From: Saccharina japonica
Lineage: Eukaryota; Sar; Phaeophyceae; Laminariales; Laminariaceae
Assembly (NCBI GenBank): GCA_008828725.1
Contig: MEHQ01004388.1
Location: 84,720-148,719 of the forward strand
Direction of reading: 5' to 3'
Length of the DNA stretch: 64,000 bases
A model generated the notes under the pieces. That model worked only from the letters and a program-made list of their open reading frames with translations. It did not search any database and was not told the origin of the DNA. Position 1 is the first letter of the stretch. Each line of letters starts with the position of its first letter. The position numbers and the translations under genes are program-made. Positions 37,163 through 49,528 of the stretch are shown here, one piece after another.

Positions 37163-40100
37163 TTAACGCTTTGCTCGGCCCCTTTTGCCACCACCACCGC
37201 CGCTACCACTACCACCGCCGCCGCCTCCACCTCCGCCTCCGCCGTCAGCACCAAGCTTCTGGTACAGCGCGTTGTTCACCTGATTTCCCAAAAGACAAAA
37301 AAACGGAAAAAACGGAAAAAAAGCGAAACAAAAATGAAACGAAACGAAACGAAACGAAAAGAAGAAAAAAAAAACGGAAGTAATGCGGAAAAAATAAGCC
37401 ATGGTTATTTATATACTGTATGATAGAAGAGCGGGCGTTGGGCAGGCACATGTTGATCGTTGTTTGTACTTTGAGAAAAGTAACGCGGCAAGAAGCGGAG
37501 GGGCGGGGCTATGTATAGCCTAGACGGGGCTAGGCTGGGCTGGGCTGGGCTGGGCTGGGCTGGGCTGGGCTGGGCTAAGCTAGGCTAGGGTACTGGGATA
37601 CCTCTTATGGTACCCAGGGTGCGGTTCCCAGATTACGACGAGGCAACATGGGACGGGCCCTCCCTCCCTCCCTCCCTCCCTCCCTACGTACAGCAGTTTC
37701 CAGTCCGCTGTTTTTCGGATTCCGATAACCACATACGAGCCGCTAATTAGTAATTACCGGCATTACACCCCTCCGAGAGCGATGGTCGAACAAGTTTTGG
37801 AGGGGGCGCATTTCCGTTTCCCGTCCGCAGTTTTTGGGATGCCGGTAAAAATAACCGGATAATTAATTTACCGGTGTTATCAGCAACACGTACCAGGTAC
37901 GCACCCCCACGCACCCCCACGCACCCCCCGTGTACTCTCTCTCTCTCGCTCTCTCTCGCTCTCTCTCGCCCGAAGCGAGGTATGAAATCCTGGTGAAACC
38001 GTTATGCAGGTTTTGGTTGTCTCTGGGTATGTTGACCACTCACCCACGCGCATAGACGTAGGCAGTCCGTAGTAAACAGGACCAACTATCGTTAATAAAA
38101 ATAGGTATTTATATAATAAGTCTATAGGTTTTAGTGGGTACCGTAGGTCCCTATTAATAGGGTATTTAGTATGGTCTGGTCCCCCGTAAGAGTATGCTAC
38201 AAGCTCTTACCTCGCTATGCTACACATATATATATATATATATATATATATTTTTTAAACAACAGCTGTGAGCTCGAGGATTTCGTCCAAGCTCATATTT
38301 GCTACCTGAGTGTAATACTTCGATCGCGCGTACTTGACGGATTTTATATGTCCTCATGTAGGGTGTACATCCCGTATGAGGGGGACACAATCTGAGGCTG
38401 TAGAAGTCAGGAGGTGTGCGCGTCTATTTGTGGGGGGGGGGGGAAATAATTACGTAATTAAAATAAATTAAAATTAAAATTAAACAGTCTGAAATAAACA
38501 TAACTATACATATACTATAGTGTTCCGACGAGTTGACGCGATAGAGTGGGTCTACTATTAGTAGCGTAAGCCACCTGTCGTATGTAATGCGCCCTCTCTG
38601 ACAAATAGGGGGCGAGTGGTTCCTCCTTCGCAAGGAACAGCAACGCCCCCCCTAACATTTTTAGTATTGTACGGGGATACCATCACACTAGCCCACCCTG
38701 GACGGCCATATACTATTAGCTTTTGCCCCGGCCTGATGTCTGCCTTCTGACAAGGAAGGGCGAGTGGTTCCCCTTTATCAAGGAACATCAACGCCTCCAT
38801 AACAGTACGGGGATACCATAACACTAGCCCACCCTGAAACGGCGTGTACTACAGTACAGGACACCTAACAAGAAACAGGAAATAAGGTCCAGGCTGGATT
38901 TCTTATTTGAGGTAGGCTTCGTTCTACACTAATTTCAAGATACTGACTCCCGAATTTCTTATTTCCCTCGTAATACCAGCCTGGTTTTTCTTATTAGCCT
39001 GTTTCTTATTGGGTGCCCTGTACGGTATAGCTCTTCCCCCGACCTAGTGCCTTCCGATAAGAAGGAGCGAGTGGTTCCTCTTTTCAGCAACACCCCGTGA
39101 CAGTATATACGGGGATACCACAACACTAGCCCACCCTGAAACGGCGTGTACTGTAGCTCTTGCCCCGCCCTGATGCCCTCTGGCAAGAAGAGGCGAGTGG
39201 TTCCATTTTTGTAAGGGACAGGCAGCAACACTTTCGTAATACATACAGGGATACCGGGGATATCACAACACTAGCCCACCCTGAAAGGGCGTATAGCACA
39301 ACACGCCAAAATGTGGCGTCGAATCAATAAATCAATTAAAGTGCCTTCACTTGATTGAGCTAAAAGTATAAAAGTCGAAATGTTTTACTTTTGAGACTCG
39401 GCTCGACTTGACTCACGTCGATTCTTGCCGTGGCTTGACTTGCAGTTCACTCCGCTTGACGCTTGTACTTTTTTTACTCGCGCATTTTTTTTCTTCACTC
39501 TTTACTCTTTCTTACTCACTTCCATCATTTTCTTCATTTTGTTTTGTTGAAACTGTCCTTAAACCTTTTTGTTTTTTTGTTTTTTGCTTTTTTTTCTTGC
39601 TTCAATGTAATACTGTAATACCAAGGTATGCTATACGTAGCCGTCACTTTACTTCCATGCCCCTTCACTTTCACTTGCAACCGCGTTAAAAAAACACACA
39701 CACACATATGACACACACATATACACACCAACTTTTCCACCTTTGCTTCCTACTCCCCCTCGCCATCACACTGCACGAACGAACAAACAAGCACGCCACC
39801 GACCTTCTGCCAACGAAGGTTCTCCGTCCTCAACCGCTCGATCTCCCCCTCCAAACGCGCCACCTTATCCCCCTCCCCCCCTTCCCCCTCCCCCTCCCCG
39901 TCCCCTTCCCCACCCCTTCTCTTCCCTCGCTTCCCTACATCCTCTCCACCATCGGCCACTTCGAGCCCACCCCCACCCCCCGCCGCCCTCCCCTCCAGCG
40001 ATTCCAAGGCTGCCCTGATTCCCCTTGGCCCCTCATCCCCCGCTGTTGCCCCTCCTCCTCCTCCTCCTCCTGCTGCTGCTGATACCATAGCATCCCCGCT

Positions 40101-42892
40101 CCCCCCTGAAATAACGCCTGATAGTCGTCCGCGTGGACGGTGTACTCCTTGGAGGATAACTGGGGTACAGCCCGCCGAGAAATCGGACGCTCCCCCTGAG
40201 GTGCCAGATTTTGCCTTTGAAAAAAATGAGGGGGGGGGAGGGGAGCGGAAGGGGGAGGGGGGGGGGNNNNNNNNNNNNNNNNNNNNNNNNNNNNNNNNNN
40301 NNNNNNNNNNNNNNNNNNNNNNNNNNNNNNNNNNNNNNNNNNNNNNNNNNNNNNNNNNNNNNNNNNNNNNNNNNNNNNNNNNNNNNNNNNNNNNNNNNNN
40401 NNNNNNNNNNNNNNNNNNNNNNNNNNNNNNNNNNNNNNNNNNNNNNNNNNNNNNNNNNNNNNNNNGGGGGGTACGCATGTCGTGCATGGCCGTAGCCGTA
40501 TGGCCATACTCGTAGACGCGTGCATCCCTACAATGCCGGGACGGAGCACGTTGGGCTAAGAACATAAAATATTGCCTAGCTAGGTCTATTCAGCAGTAGT
40601 TCGACGTGGTCGTCCCGATACTGTACGTGGAGGTCTCGCGCAGTTACAACGACTTGCCTCTCTCTCCTGTTGCTGAAAAAAGCGAGGTCGTTGCCTCGGC
40701 GCATTCTACGACATACGATGCACAGCAACTCGTAGCCTCAGCATTTAGTTGCGAATACACAAACAAAAAACAAACAAAAAAAACTACGTACGCCGCTGAG
40801 ACTGACTGTAGAGTTTGTTGTTGGAATTCATCTATAGGATACGACCGTGTGGTAAGAAAGCAGTACCACCCCACCATGTCTCCGAGGCAAAGCGATTGAC
40901 CTACATGCTACACGCCTATCTGATAGAATTGTCTGTCGAGTGCGACAGGCGAACATGCCACCTATACCGCCTATACCAACCACCCACCACCACCAATAAT
41001 ACCAACACCAACATCACCAGCACCCCAACTTCCAGCACCAACTCCACCACCACTACTATGCGATTGCTATTACTAACACCACCAACACCAACACCACCAA
41101 CATCCCCCACCTCTCCATCCCCTCCCGAAAACAATGATCATATGTACGACTACGGCCAAGCATGACACGAGTACGCCCCCCCCCCCCCTATCCGGCCGTT
41201 GCACAAGCAATGCTGCCTGGTTGGTGAAAAACCGCAAGCACTCCGTCCTCCGACATTGTAGGAGACGAGGGTCTTATGGTCATATCGACTACGGCCCTTG
41301 ATTACATGAGTTCCCCCCCCCGGCGCACTAACCACCACGAACCGCCACTGCCCACCCGGCCACACACAACGACCATGACACACAGCAACAAACACCGACA
41401 CTAGCTATCTAAAACCTTAAGTGGGTGCTCTCATGAACTTGTCGAAAGGGGCGAGAGGCACGGCGTAGTCTGTTCGACCGGCTTCCGCGTGCCGCACTAC
41501 GCGCCAGCTGCATGCAGGCATAAGTGGCAAAAGATTACCTGCGACCTCGGTAACCTGGGTGATAGGGTTTCATAACGCCGTAGCAGGCGGGGGTGAGGGT
41601 GGAGGCGGGGGGTAAGGGTGGCCGTTGGGGATATGAGAAGGGGGAGGACGGGGGTGGGCATGGGGGAAGCGGGGGGGGGGTGTAACTGCAATGTGTGTGC
41701 AGCGCCGGTAGTCCCATATCACGACATAGACCTCGCATGCCTACAATGACCGGACGGAGAGCGCGTTTTGGTTTGCAACTCAACGGCAGGCTTAGACATT
41801 TGCTTGCACCGAAGCGCGAAACGATTTGCCCGTGAAGGTGATTGGGGCGAGTTCGCATGGAGGTGAGCTGCATCCTGTCTTAAGAACCGCCTCTGAGGCG
41901 GACTTGCATATGGAGACGACAGCTTCAATGAGACTTAATTAATTTCTGGTGTGGCCACTTCCGGAGACAGCAATGGGTTTTTACTATGTTAACTGCCCGA
42001 TCGCGACAGCCTTAAACCATATAACACTACGTGAAACGAACCATTCCCTTGTGCAAACAAAAGGTTCTCCACACCCGCACAAATGATCTATCGACGCTCG
42101 CCAGCTTGGTGACGCGCCAAAAAAATAAACAAAAAAAAAACGGCAACCTGTTGTCTAGCTCACGCAGCGAGTGGCGTGTTTAACAGCGTCGTTGCCACAC
42201 CGACGCCAACCCAACCTATAAATATGACATATATTTAACGGGGGGGGGGCGTACTCATTTGTTGCTTGCCTTACGAGTAGTCATTTGACAATTGATCACG
42301 CATCCCTCTTCGAGACGGAGCATCGTTCCTACTCCTAGTAGAGACACCCCCAACAGTTGGGCGCTCATTACGCTGTTTCCATATATTACATAGAAACTTT
42401 TTCCTAATCGTATCCCCTTGGAATCTGGGGAGGGTAGGGGTGGGGGGTCAGCGTGGGAGTGGGGGCGGAAGTGGAGGACGGGGGAGGACGGGGTGGGGGG
42501 GGGGGGAGGGGTAGGGTGGGGGTAGGGGTGGAGGTTTGAGGTCTGGGGGGGTGGAAGGGGGGTGTGTGTGTGGGAGGGGGCGGGGGGTGCAGCGGGAGCA
42601 CCCGCTACTGTACACCACACGGGAACGCCACGCACACAAGACAGACAGGCATGCAAAGAGACAAAAAACACGCGTTTGAAACACACACGAGACCGATAAC
42701 CAACCTTCCAAAAATCAACAAAAACAACAAAAACAAAACACACACAACAAGAGACGAGACAACCAAGACAAAATCAACTAAAAACCAAACAAAACAAAAC
42801 AGAACAACGAAAAGAAAACTACCTACGACATATTATACGTGCAACCACAAAAACCACAACAACCGAAACCGAAACAAAACCAAAACCAAAAC

Positions 42893-42931
<39 letters not shown>

Positions 42932-43507
42932 AAAAAACCCCCCCCCCCCCCCCCCCCCCCTCTCTGTCTTCTGCAGGCACTGCCGGCTGGCCACGTGCCA
43001 CGACCGGGCCGTCCCGTCCTCCGATCCCGACACCAGTACCGACGAGTCCGCCGTTACCGACAGGCTAGTCACCGTCTTTTCATGCCCGTGCAGCTCCTGA
43101 AGACCCCCTCCCCCGTCGCCCCCCCCCCTCCGGAGAGAACACCCTCCTCCACCGCCACCACCACCACCAGATCGGGCTCCCGGAAGTCGTAGCCCCCACG
43201 AAGAGTCATAGTCATCGCCCTTTTATTTGTGTGCGGTGGAAATGAGGAGGCGGGGTGGGGGGAGGAGGGGGGGAGGGCGAGGTCGGCAAAGCATCATCAC
43301 CATCATCATCATCCTCATCATCAATCATCAATCATCATTATCATCACCATCACCATCACCATCAATCAATCATCATTCATCATCATAAATAATCTATAAT
43401 CATCATCATCATCACCACCACCACCACCACCACCACCACCATCATCACCACCACCACCACCATCACCACTCCCTCCGCCCCTTCCCACCGTCGCCATCAC
43501 CACCATC

Positions 43508-43578
<71 letters not shown>

Positions 43579-46500
43579 CTCTAAAATTTGCGAAAAACGC
43601 CAAATTCTACGTATCATATACCATTTACATACCTGGTACACACCACTCCTCTGTGAGGACAGATTCAATCAAAACCACACGAATTTACTCCCTACTAACA
43701 CCCACAACGGTCCATGTATACCAATATATACTCCAACATGAGCAGTAATGAGTACCAGGTGTATCATACAGTTAATCGCCAACCTCAAGCTCCGAGGACA
43801 GTCGGCCGGCGATAGTCGAAGCGGACGTAGAAGCTAGCGCTGCATCGGAAGCCGTCGCCGCAATTGCTGCCGCGCTGATGTCCAACTGCCCACCGAGCAC
43901 AGTTGCAGGATGGGGGATGGGGGGGTGAGGGTTTGGGCTTGGGGGTGGCGGTGGGGGTGGGGTGTACTCATGTCGTGCACGGCCGTAGTCGTATGACCAT
44001 AGACCCTCGCATCCCTACAATGCCGGGGCAGATCGCACATGGGGAGAGACTATTCCTAATACTAATACAAGTGAGGTACGGTGATGGCCGTAGGGAAAGC
44101 CGGCTGTAGGCCTATCATAACTCTGAACCCCCCTGCAAAAAGGAGGCGAGGGAGGAGAGAAAAAAGAAAGCGTCTCCCACTAAACACGTGTGAGCAGCAA
44201 ACACCTTCGCTCTCCTCTCCTCTGCTCTTCCTCTCTACACCCCCCCCCCCTAACACGCCTGAACCCACCCTCCCTCATTACGTACGAACACCGTTTTTCC
44301 TTAAAACACGAAGCCACAACTTCTTCCTACACACAACTTAGCAAATTAGAAAAAACGACTAACCCGCCCTTTGCCGCCAAACAAAACAAAGATACACCCC
44401 CCCCCCGTCCCCCCCTCCCAACACACCACAATCTCTCCGCCCCCCTCCCCCGGCCCTATCACCCCGCCTAATTTAGCACAAACAAACCTCAACCCGACCT
44501 GGAAGACAGCCACCTCTACAGTCGACTTCGCGTATTGGTTGCACAGCCACTGTCTGCCACGGGTCCGTTAAACACGACCCGCTCATCCCACGGCACTTAT
44601 CTTATGGGATCGCAGGGCGATTGCATACGACTGACGGCCGTGCATACAGTAATACCCCTCCCATGCATGAAAAGAAGTACCCCCGTAGTCGCCCCCCGCC
44701 CCCCTCCACACACACCCGCCCCCCCCCGGCTCCAACTCGCACCAGCCCTAGCAATCGCACAAACAAACCCCTCTCCTCCCCACGCTCATTAGATAAACGC
44801 GCGCCCTCCCCGCTCCCCATCTCCCAACCAAAGCATCAAACAAGAACCCCATTCCGTCTCACCTGATTAAATAACCCCCCCCCCACCGCTCAAGATAATG
44901 GCCGACCCGATGCGACCTACGCCATCAGTGAATAGTCGCAGATACACCCCCCCCCCCCCTCCCCTCGCCTTCAACCTGTTGGGGTGAAACCACACTGCGT
45001 CTCGTCCCGGCAGTGTAGGATGCGAGGGTCTATGGTTCACATATGGACTACTTGGCCGTGCAACAACATGAGACACCCTCCCCCCCCCCTCCCCTCCCCC
45101 CTCCTGGCTCCCTGCGCTCCCCCAACCAAAAACACAAAGCAAACCCACCCACCCCATTCCCACTCCCACTCCCACTCCTCGATCTCCCCCACCTGATAGA
45201 TGACCCCACCCCCGCCGGCAGCGAACAAGAACGTCTCGGCGGGGTCCGCGGTGACCGCCCTGAGGAAGGCCGGACAGGTCGCCGAGAGGAGCAGGCGCCC
45301 CGACCCGGAGTCCCACACACGAGCGGTTCGGTCGAGAGAGCAGGTGTACACCCTGCCTCCGCCCTTGGCGGCAAAGATGGAGGTCACCGGGAGGGAGTGC
45401 TGGGACGCCGTCCATGTCGTCGGGAAGGAGGAGTGACGCCCGCCGCCGCCGCTACCGCCACTGGTACCGCCAACGCCACTCTGAGGGGGTTTCAGTAAAA
45501 AGAGGCGTGTCGTGGTAAAAAAACAAAAAAGGGGGGAAGAAAAAGGAAGAAAAGGGAAGAAAAAAAGGGGGGGGGGGGCGAATGAGGGTTTGTCAACGCA
45601 CACCTCGGGAAGATCATGATCTTTCACTCTATCTGTCTACGGATAGATCATGATCTACAGATAGATCATGATCTACTGTAGATCATCTAGTGAGAGATTG
45701 TGCAGGATCTACTTAGTACAGATCCAACCCAGGAAACATGTGCTAGATCACGCAGAACATACGGGTCCCACCGGGCAACACGAGCTAGATCATACAGATC
45801 ATACAGATCATACAGATGTACCTTTAAAGATCTAAATCATGAAGTGGGAATGATCTGTAGATGATCTGTCCTATACATCATACGCAAACACCTACGGATC
45901 GCCAACACAGCACACAACACTAAAAAAAAAGAAGAAAAAAAAAGCCTATGATATATACCTTGAACCCGTCGCCCCCTTCCGGGTCAACCGCCGCTAGCAT
46001 GTTCCAGGCGGACACCATCGCGTCCTCCCCTCCGGAGTAGAGGAAGCACCCGTCGGGGCTGAAGGCCAGCGCCGACACCGCCTATATAGAGAGATAGAGA
46101 GGAGGAACAAACCACGTGCAGTTGGTGCAAGTGAAAAAAAAAAAACACAACGTAACACAACGCAGCACAACACAAGACAACACAAACAACACAGCACAAC
46201 ACAACACAACACAACCCATCCCAACCCACCCCCTCTCCTTCCACCCCATCCAATTCCATCCCCTCCCCTCCCATCCCCATCCCATCCCATCCCATCCCGT
46301 CCCAATCCCATCCCATGCCATCCCATCCCATCCCATCTCGTCCCGTCTCATCCCATCCCATCCCACCCCATCGCATCCTGTATCCCATCCCATCCCATCC
46401 CATCCCATATCCCATCTTGCCTTGTAGTGAGCGTCCCAAGCGTGCAGCAGTGCGCCGCTCGCGACCTCCCAGAGGTACACTCGCCCGGACAAGCCCCCCC

Positions 46501-49500
46501 CTGCACACAGCCACCCGTCGTCTGCATGCGTACGTGCGTTCGGGGTGGGGGGGTCAGGGGTGTAATAATGTAATAATGCTGTAAATTTTGTAGCGATGCT
46601 GGGTCCAGTGGCGTGGGGGTGGGGTTGCCGACGGTGTTGAGAACCACAACGCTACTGCCGCGGCTGCTGCCCTTACTGCTGCTGCTTCTGCTGCTTCTGC
46701 TGCTGTCACTGCTCGTGTTGTTGTTGCTGGTACTATTACTACTACTGCCACTACTACTACTTGTAGTACTATTAATACATACTACTACAACTGTTGCTGC
46801 GATTAATACCACTGCTACCATTTCTATAATCTACTACTACTAGTACTACTACTATTTGTACTACACCGTATACAACATACAACTACATACAACATTGCAC
46901 AGATGCTCCGAGTACCTTGGAGTAAAGTAAGGATTATTGGACATAAAATACTTCTGGTACTTCGTGTACTCGGAGTATTTCGGGGTTCGATACTCCGGGA
47001 TACTGCTTGTACTCGGAGTATTTCGGGTATGAACACTCTCGATACTGCTTGTATCGGAGTATTTCGGGGTCCGATACTGCGGATACTCCTTGTACTCCGA
47101 GTATTTGGGGCTTCAGTACTGCTCATACTCCAAGTACTCCGAGTTTTCAGGCCGCCTGTACTCTTAACATTCTAAGTACTCGGAGTACGAAATATACTCG
47201 ATACTCGGAGTATACTCGGAGTGTGAAGTACGTTAGGATCATATTTGCATCATTTTAAAGACTCGGCCGTCATTCCTCTCAGGTTGTGGGAGCATGTGAC
47301 TGGCGTTTATAGCATTTCAAAACTCACAGATGCTACCATTACCTCGGAGTATAATTAGAATATTTTCGAGAAAAAATCTTCAGGTACTTTGTGTACTCGC
47401 AGTATTTCGGTGTCCAATACTTTCGATACTCGGAGTATTCCGAGTAATTTAGATGTTTTTACTCCGAGTACTGCTTGTACTCGAGTATAAGTACTGCTCA
47501 TACTCCCAGTACTCGGAGTACTTGGGCCTTCAGTACTGCTCATACTCCAAGTACTACGAGTATTTAGGCCACCAGTACTCTAATACTCTCAGTACTCGGA
47601 GTACGAAAAATACTCGATACTCCGAGTATACTCGGAGTATCGAGTATACTCGGAGCATCTGTGCAACATTGATACTACCACGCTACTAGCAGTACTGCTA
47701 CCACCACCACCAACGCCACCAACTCAACAACCAACACCAACACCAACACCTCCACTACCACCACCACCACCACCACGTTGGACACAGGGGCGACTTCCGA
47801 CGCTCACCGGACACGGCGAGGGGGCCCAGCTTCTCGGGGGCGTGGCACTTGAGCCTCGGCTGCTCCGTGCCCCAGCCCCAGAAGTGCACCGCGGTCCCTT
47901 TCACCTGCATCGAAACAAACATGCCAACGCATACATCCAGTACAAACAGCAGCATATGTGAGTGTTTTACGACATGGCCCAGCTTCGACAAAACGCCTGC
48001 TAAGATACGAGTGCACCCCACTGCTTTCGTTTTCATTTTTCGTAGCATAGGGACCTCTTTGCGTACGTAGGAGTGTGGCGGTCGTTTTGCCATTTTTGCA
48101 ACAAAACAGCGGCGGCATCCCCAGCAGTCAGACCAAGCACGTTCGTACTATGAATAGTACTGCTTGCTGTGCACTTGCATATGATATCGTAGCATAGGTG
48201 TGTTGGCTATATATGTACGATACCGCGACGTGTACGTAGCCGATACTGCTGCACGCTGTATATACTGTAGATGCTCCTGCTTGTGCTGCTGGTGCTGGTG
48301 GTGCATGATATATAGATGCTGCTGCTGCTGCTGCTGTCCCATTAGCCCATTAGGCTACTCAACGTATCGTAAGACCTGGATATACTCGTACTAATAGCTC
48401 ATGCTCTTCGAGTATGTAGCGCTCTATCTATCGCTCTATGCTGTCGTAGCTCTTCGTAGCCCTGCATGCAGTACTGCGTTCAGCTCTGACAGCCGTATAT
48501 ACGACTGTTGTCTGCCCTCGTACATCCTTATGTATAAGCGCCTTGATGGTGTCTAAAAGGCTGTTCACAGCTATACATGGCCATTCGGGTTACAGACAGC
48601 AGTACGAGTTGTAAGCTGCTCTCGAGCGCCACCCGACCTTCCGCACGGCTCCCCTACACAGCAAGCCCTCGCGACAGCAGCCCTCGGTATCCCCGGCGAA
48701 ATAACAAAGGTATTACTAGTCGTGTAGTCGTGTAGGAATAGTATTCAAAGCTACCTGGTAAGACAGGGTACGCCACTGCGGAATTGCTACATGCTGCTAC
48801 TGCTGCTGATGATGATGTTGTTGCTGCTGCTGCTGCTGCTGCTGCTGGTATTGCTGCTGCTGCTGCTGCTGGTATTGCTGCTGCTGCTGCTGCTGATGTT
48901 GTTGCTGCTGCTGCTGCTGCTGCTGCTACTGCTACTCATGTTCCTGCTGGACAGCCGGACTTGGGGTCCACCACCCACCAATCAACTCGGTCGGCGACTG
49001 CCTATACTACAACATAGATGCCTCTACGACGACGCACACGCATCCAAGGACATTCACCAACGGGTCATGGGTCAGAAGAAGGGAAAGGGGGGGGGGGTGG
49101 GGGTGCCCACCCACCACCCACCACCCACCCATCCAAGTTGCACCTCTTGTCTATCATAGCCCCAGCATGTGGTAGGTACCAAATGACGACACTAATTCCA
49201 AGTATTCTGCCCAGAAACGAGGGTGCGGTTCAAAAAGGACGCACACAAGTTTTTGTCCTCTTCCAGACGTGCGTGTAAGACGCTGAGCTGCTGCTGCTAC
49301 GGCTGCTGCTGCTCCTGCTTCTGCTGCAACCTTAGACCGCGCCCGGGCCTGGGACCTTTGACGGGCACCTACCTGTGCACTGGCGACAAAGTCTCCGGCG
49401 ATGAGAGCAGTTGATCCCGGCTGAGCGGAGCAGTTCTTGAGGCTCGTGATCTGGGTGCCCGTGAGAACGTCCACCACTGTCGCCAGGCCGTCGCCGCCAG

Positions 49501-49528
49501 CGGACGTCAGCAGCGCCACCTCCCTCAT
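37163..49528 (-). CDS. WDR18: WDR18/Ipi3-type WD40 ribosome biogenesis protein
   Basis: Exons in coding order: 49528-49373, 47904-47808, 46521-46421, 46081-45959, 45480-45193, 43885-43784, 43096 to about 42971, 41554 to about 41420, about 40200-39804, and 37279-37163 (stop TAA). The first six have matching phases. Blades read GRVYLWEVASGALLHAWDAH, AVSALAFSPDGCFLYSGGED, VYTCSLDRTARVWDSGSGRL and LHGHEKTVTSLSVTADSSVL; this and the short linker exon LDISAAAIAATASDAALAS follow the human WDR18 layout. YAVPLAPFDKF matches the conserved Pro-Leu-Pro segment after the propeller. The end is a coiled coil (VARLEGEIERLRTENLRWQK joined to VNNALYQKL) with a Gly-rich, basic tail. In yeast and animals the protein works with Rix1/PELP1 and Ipi1/TEX10 in ITS2 processing and pre-60S export. 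The intron after exon 3 uses a GC donor. The ends of exons 7 and 8 and the start of exon 9 are unresolved. Confidence 0.85.
38560..39290 (+). repeat. Tandem repeat with CTAGCCCACCCTG units
   Basis: Four units each carry ACACTAGCCCACCCTG, a GCTCTTGCCCC-type segment and GGCGAGTGGTTCC. The spacing is about 140 bp except across the inserted MITE at 38856-39025. The array lies inside the last WDR18 intron. Confidence 0.65.
38856..39025. repeat. MITE with TACAGGACACCTAATAAGAA ends
   Basis: About 170 bp with ends CAGTACAGGACACCTAACAA and the inverse of CTTATTGGGTGCCCTGTACG. Copies at 59928-60112 and 61285-61473. This copy interrupts a tandem array (38560-39290), and the intact neighbouring unit shows the probable empty site GTGTACTGTAGCTCTT. 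A relative with TACCGGCC ends lies at 55240-55437. Confidence 0.7.
39804..40200 (-). CDS. Probable WDR18 exon 9, with an apparent frame switch
   Basis: The end of this exon (RLEGEIERLRTENLRWQK, donor AAG|GTCGGT) joins the last exon in phase 0. Upstream, the best protein-like reading (ISRRAVPQLSSKEYTVHADD, then a Gln4-Glu6 run) is in a different frame from the end. The frames would have to switch between about 40080 and 39900, in CAG/GAG- and G-rich repeats. The exon also begins next to the 199-base gap. A small indel in the assembly, or a hidden intron, would explain it. Confidence 0.45.
40267..40465. other. Assembly gap in a WDR18 intron
   Basis: 199 N bases flanked by G-runs, next to a family A head (40469-40557). 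Any coding sequence between WDR18 exons 8 and 9 could be hidden here. Confidence 0.9.
41420..41554 (-). CDS. Probable WDR18 exon 8 (post-propeller segment)
   Basis: After the acceptor CACCCAG the frame reads VTEVAGNLLPLMPACSW and continues to TDYAVPLAPFDKFMRAPT. This fits the segment that follows the last WD blade in WDR18 homologues. The only good donor, AAG|GTTTTAG at 41416, lies just behind an in-frame TAA (41417-41419). The true donor must lie a little further upstream, or a base is wrong in the assembly. The exon identity is fairly sure, the 3' boundary is not. Confidence 0.5.
41680..42241 (+). repeat. Family A dispersed repeat, full degenerate copy
   Basis: It follows a G-run, keeps the order of landmarks and ends in CCAACCCAACCTATAAATAT. 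It carries more small insertions than the other full copies. A family B copy (42251-42382) follows directly after another G-run. Confidence 0.8.
42251..42382 (+). repeat. Family B dispersed repeat (short relative of family A)
   Basis: Head GTACTCATTTGTTGCTTGCC, then CACGCATCCC...GAGACGGAGCA and a short tail about gagacacc...gcgctca. The head aligns with that of family A (GTACTCAT..., GCATCCCT..., GACGGAGCA), so the two share ancestry. Other copies: 4725-4800, 6750-6830, 28040-28155 and 28168-28240 (reversed), 30470-30590 (reversed), 31512-31600 and 51116-51245 (reversed). All touch a G-run at the head side. Confidence 0.75.
42895..42960. repeat. Poly-C tract beside WDR18 exon 7
   Basis: Two C-runs split by seven A begin directly at the 3' end of WDR18 exon 7 in the gene's sense. 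Another unbroken run of 69 C is at 43509-43577, behind a CAT/CAC repeat (43290-43508), and a third at 30090-30125. Lengths of such runs in an assembly are not reliable. Confidence 0.7.
46205..46425 (+). repeat. CATCC pentamer repeat
   Basis: About 40 irregular CATCC/CATCCC units. In the WDR18 sense this is GGGAT repeats starting at the GC donor of the exon that ends at 46421. The repeat contains no GT near the exon, which supports the GC donor. Confidence 0.85.
46889..47670. repeat. Palindrome-built element, second copy
   Basis: Ends, internal palindromes and the mid-point restart match the copy at 19330-20095 closely. It sits in the WDR18 intron between 46521 and 47808. Confidence 0.8.
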
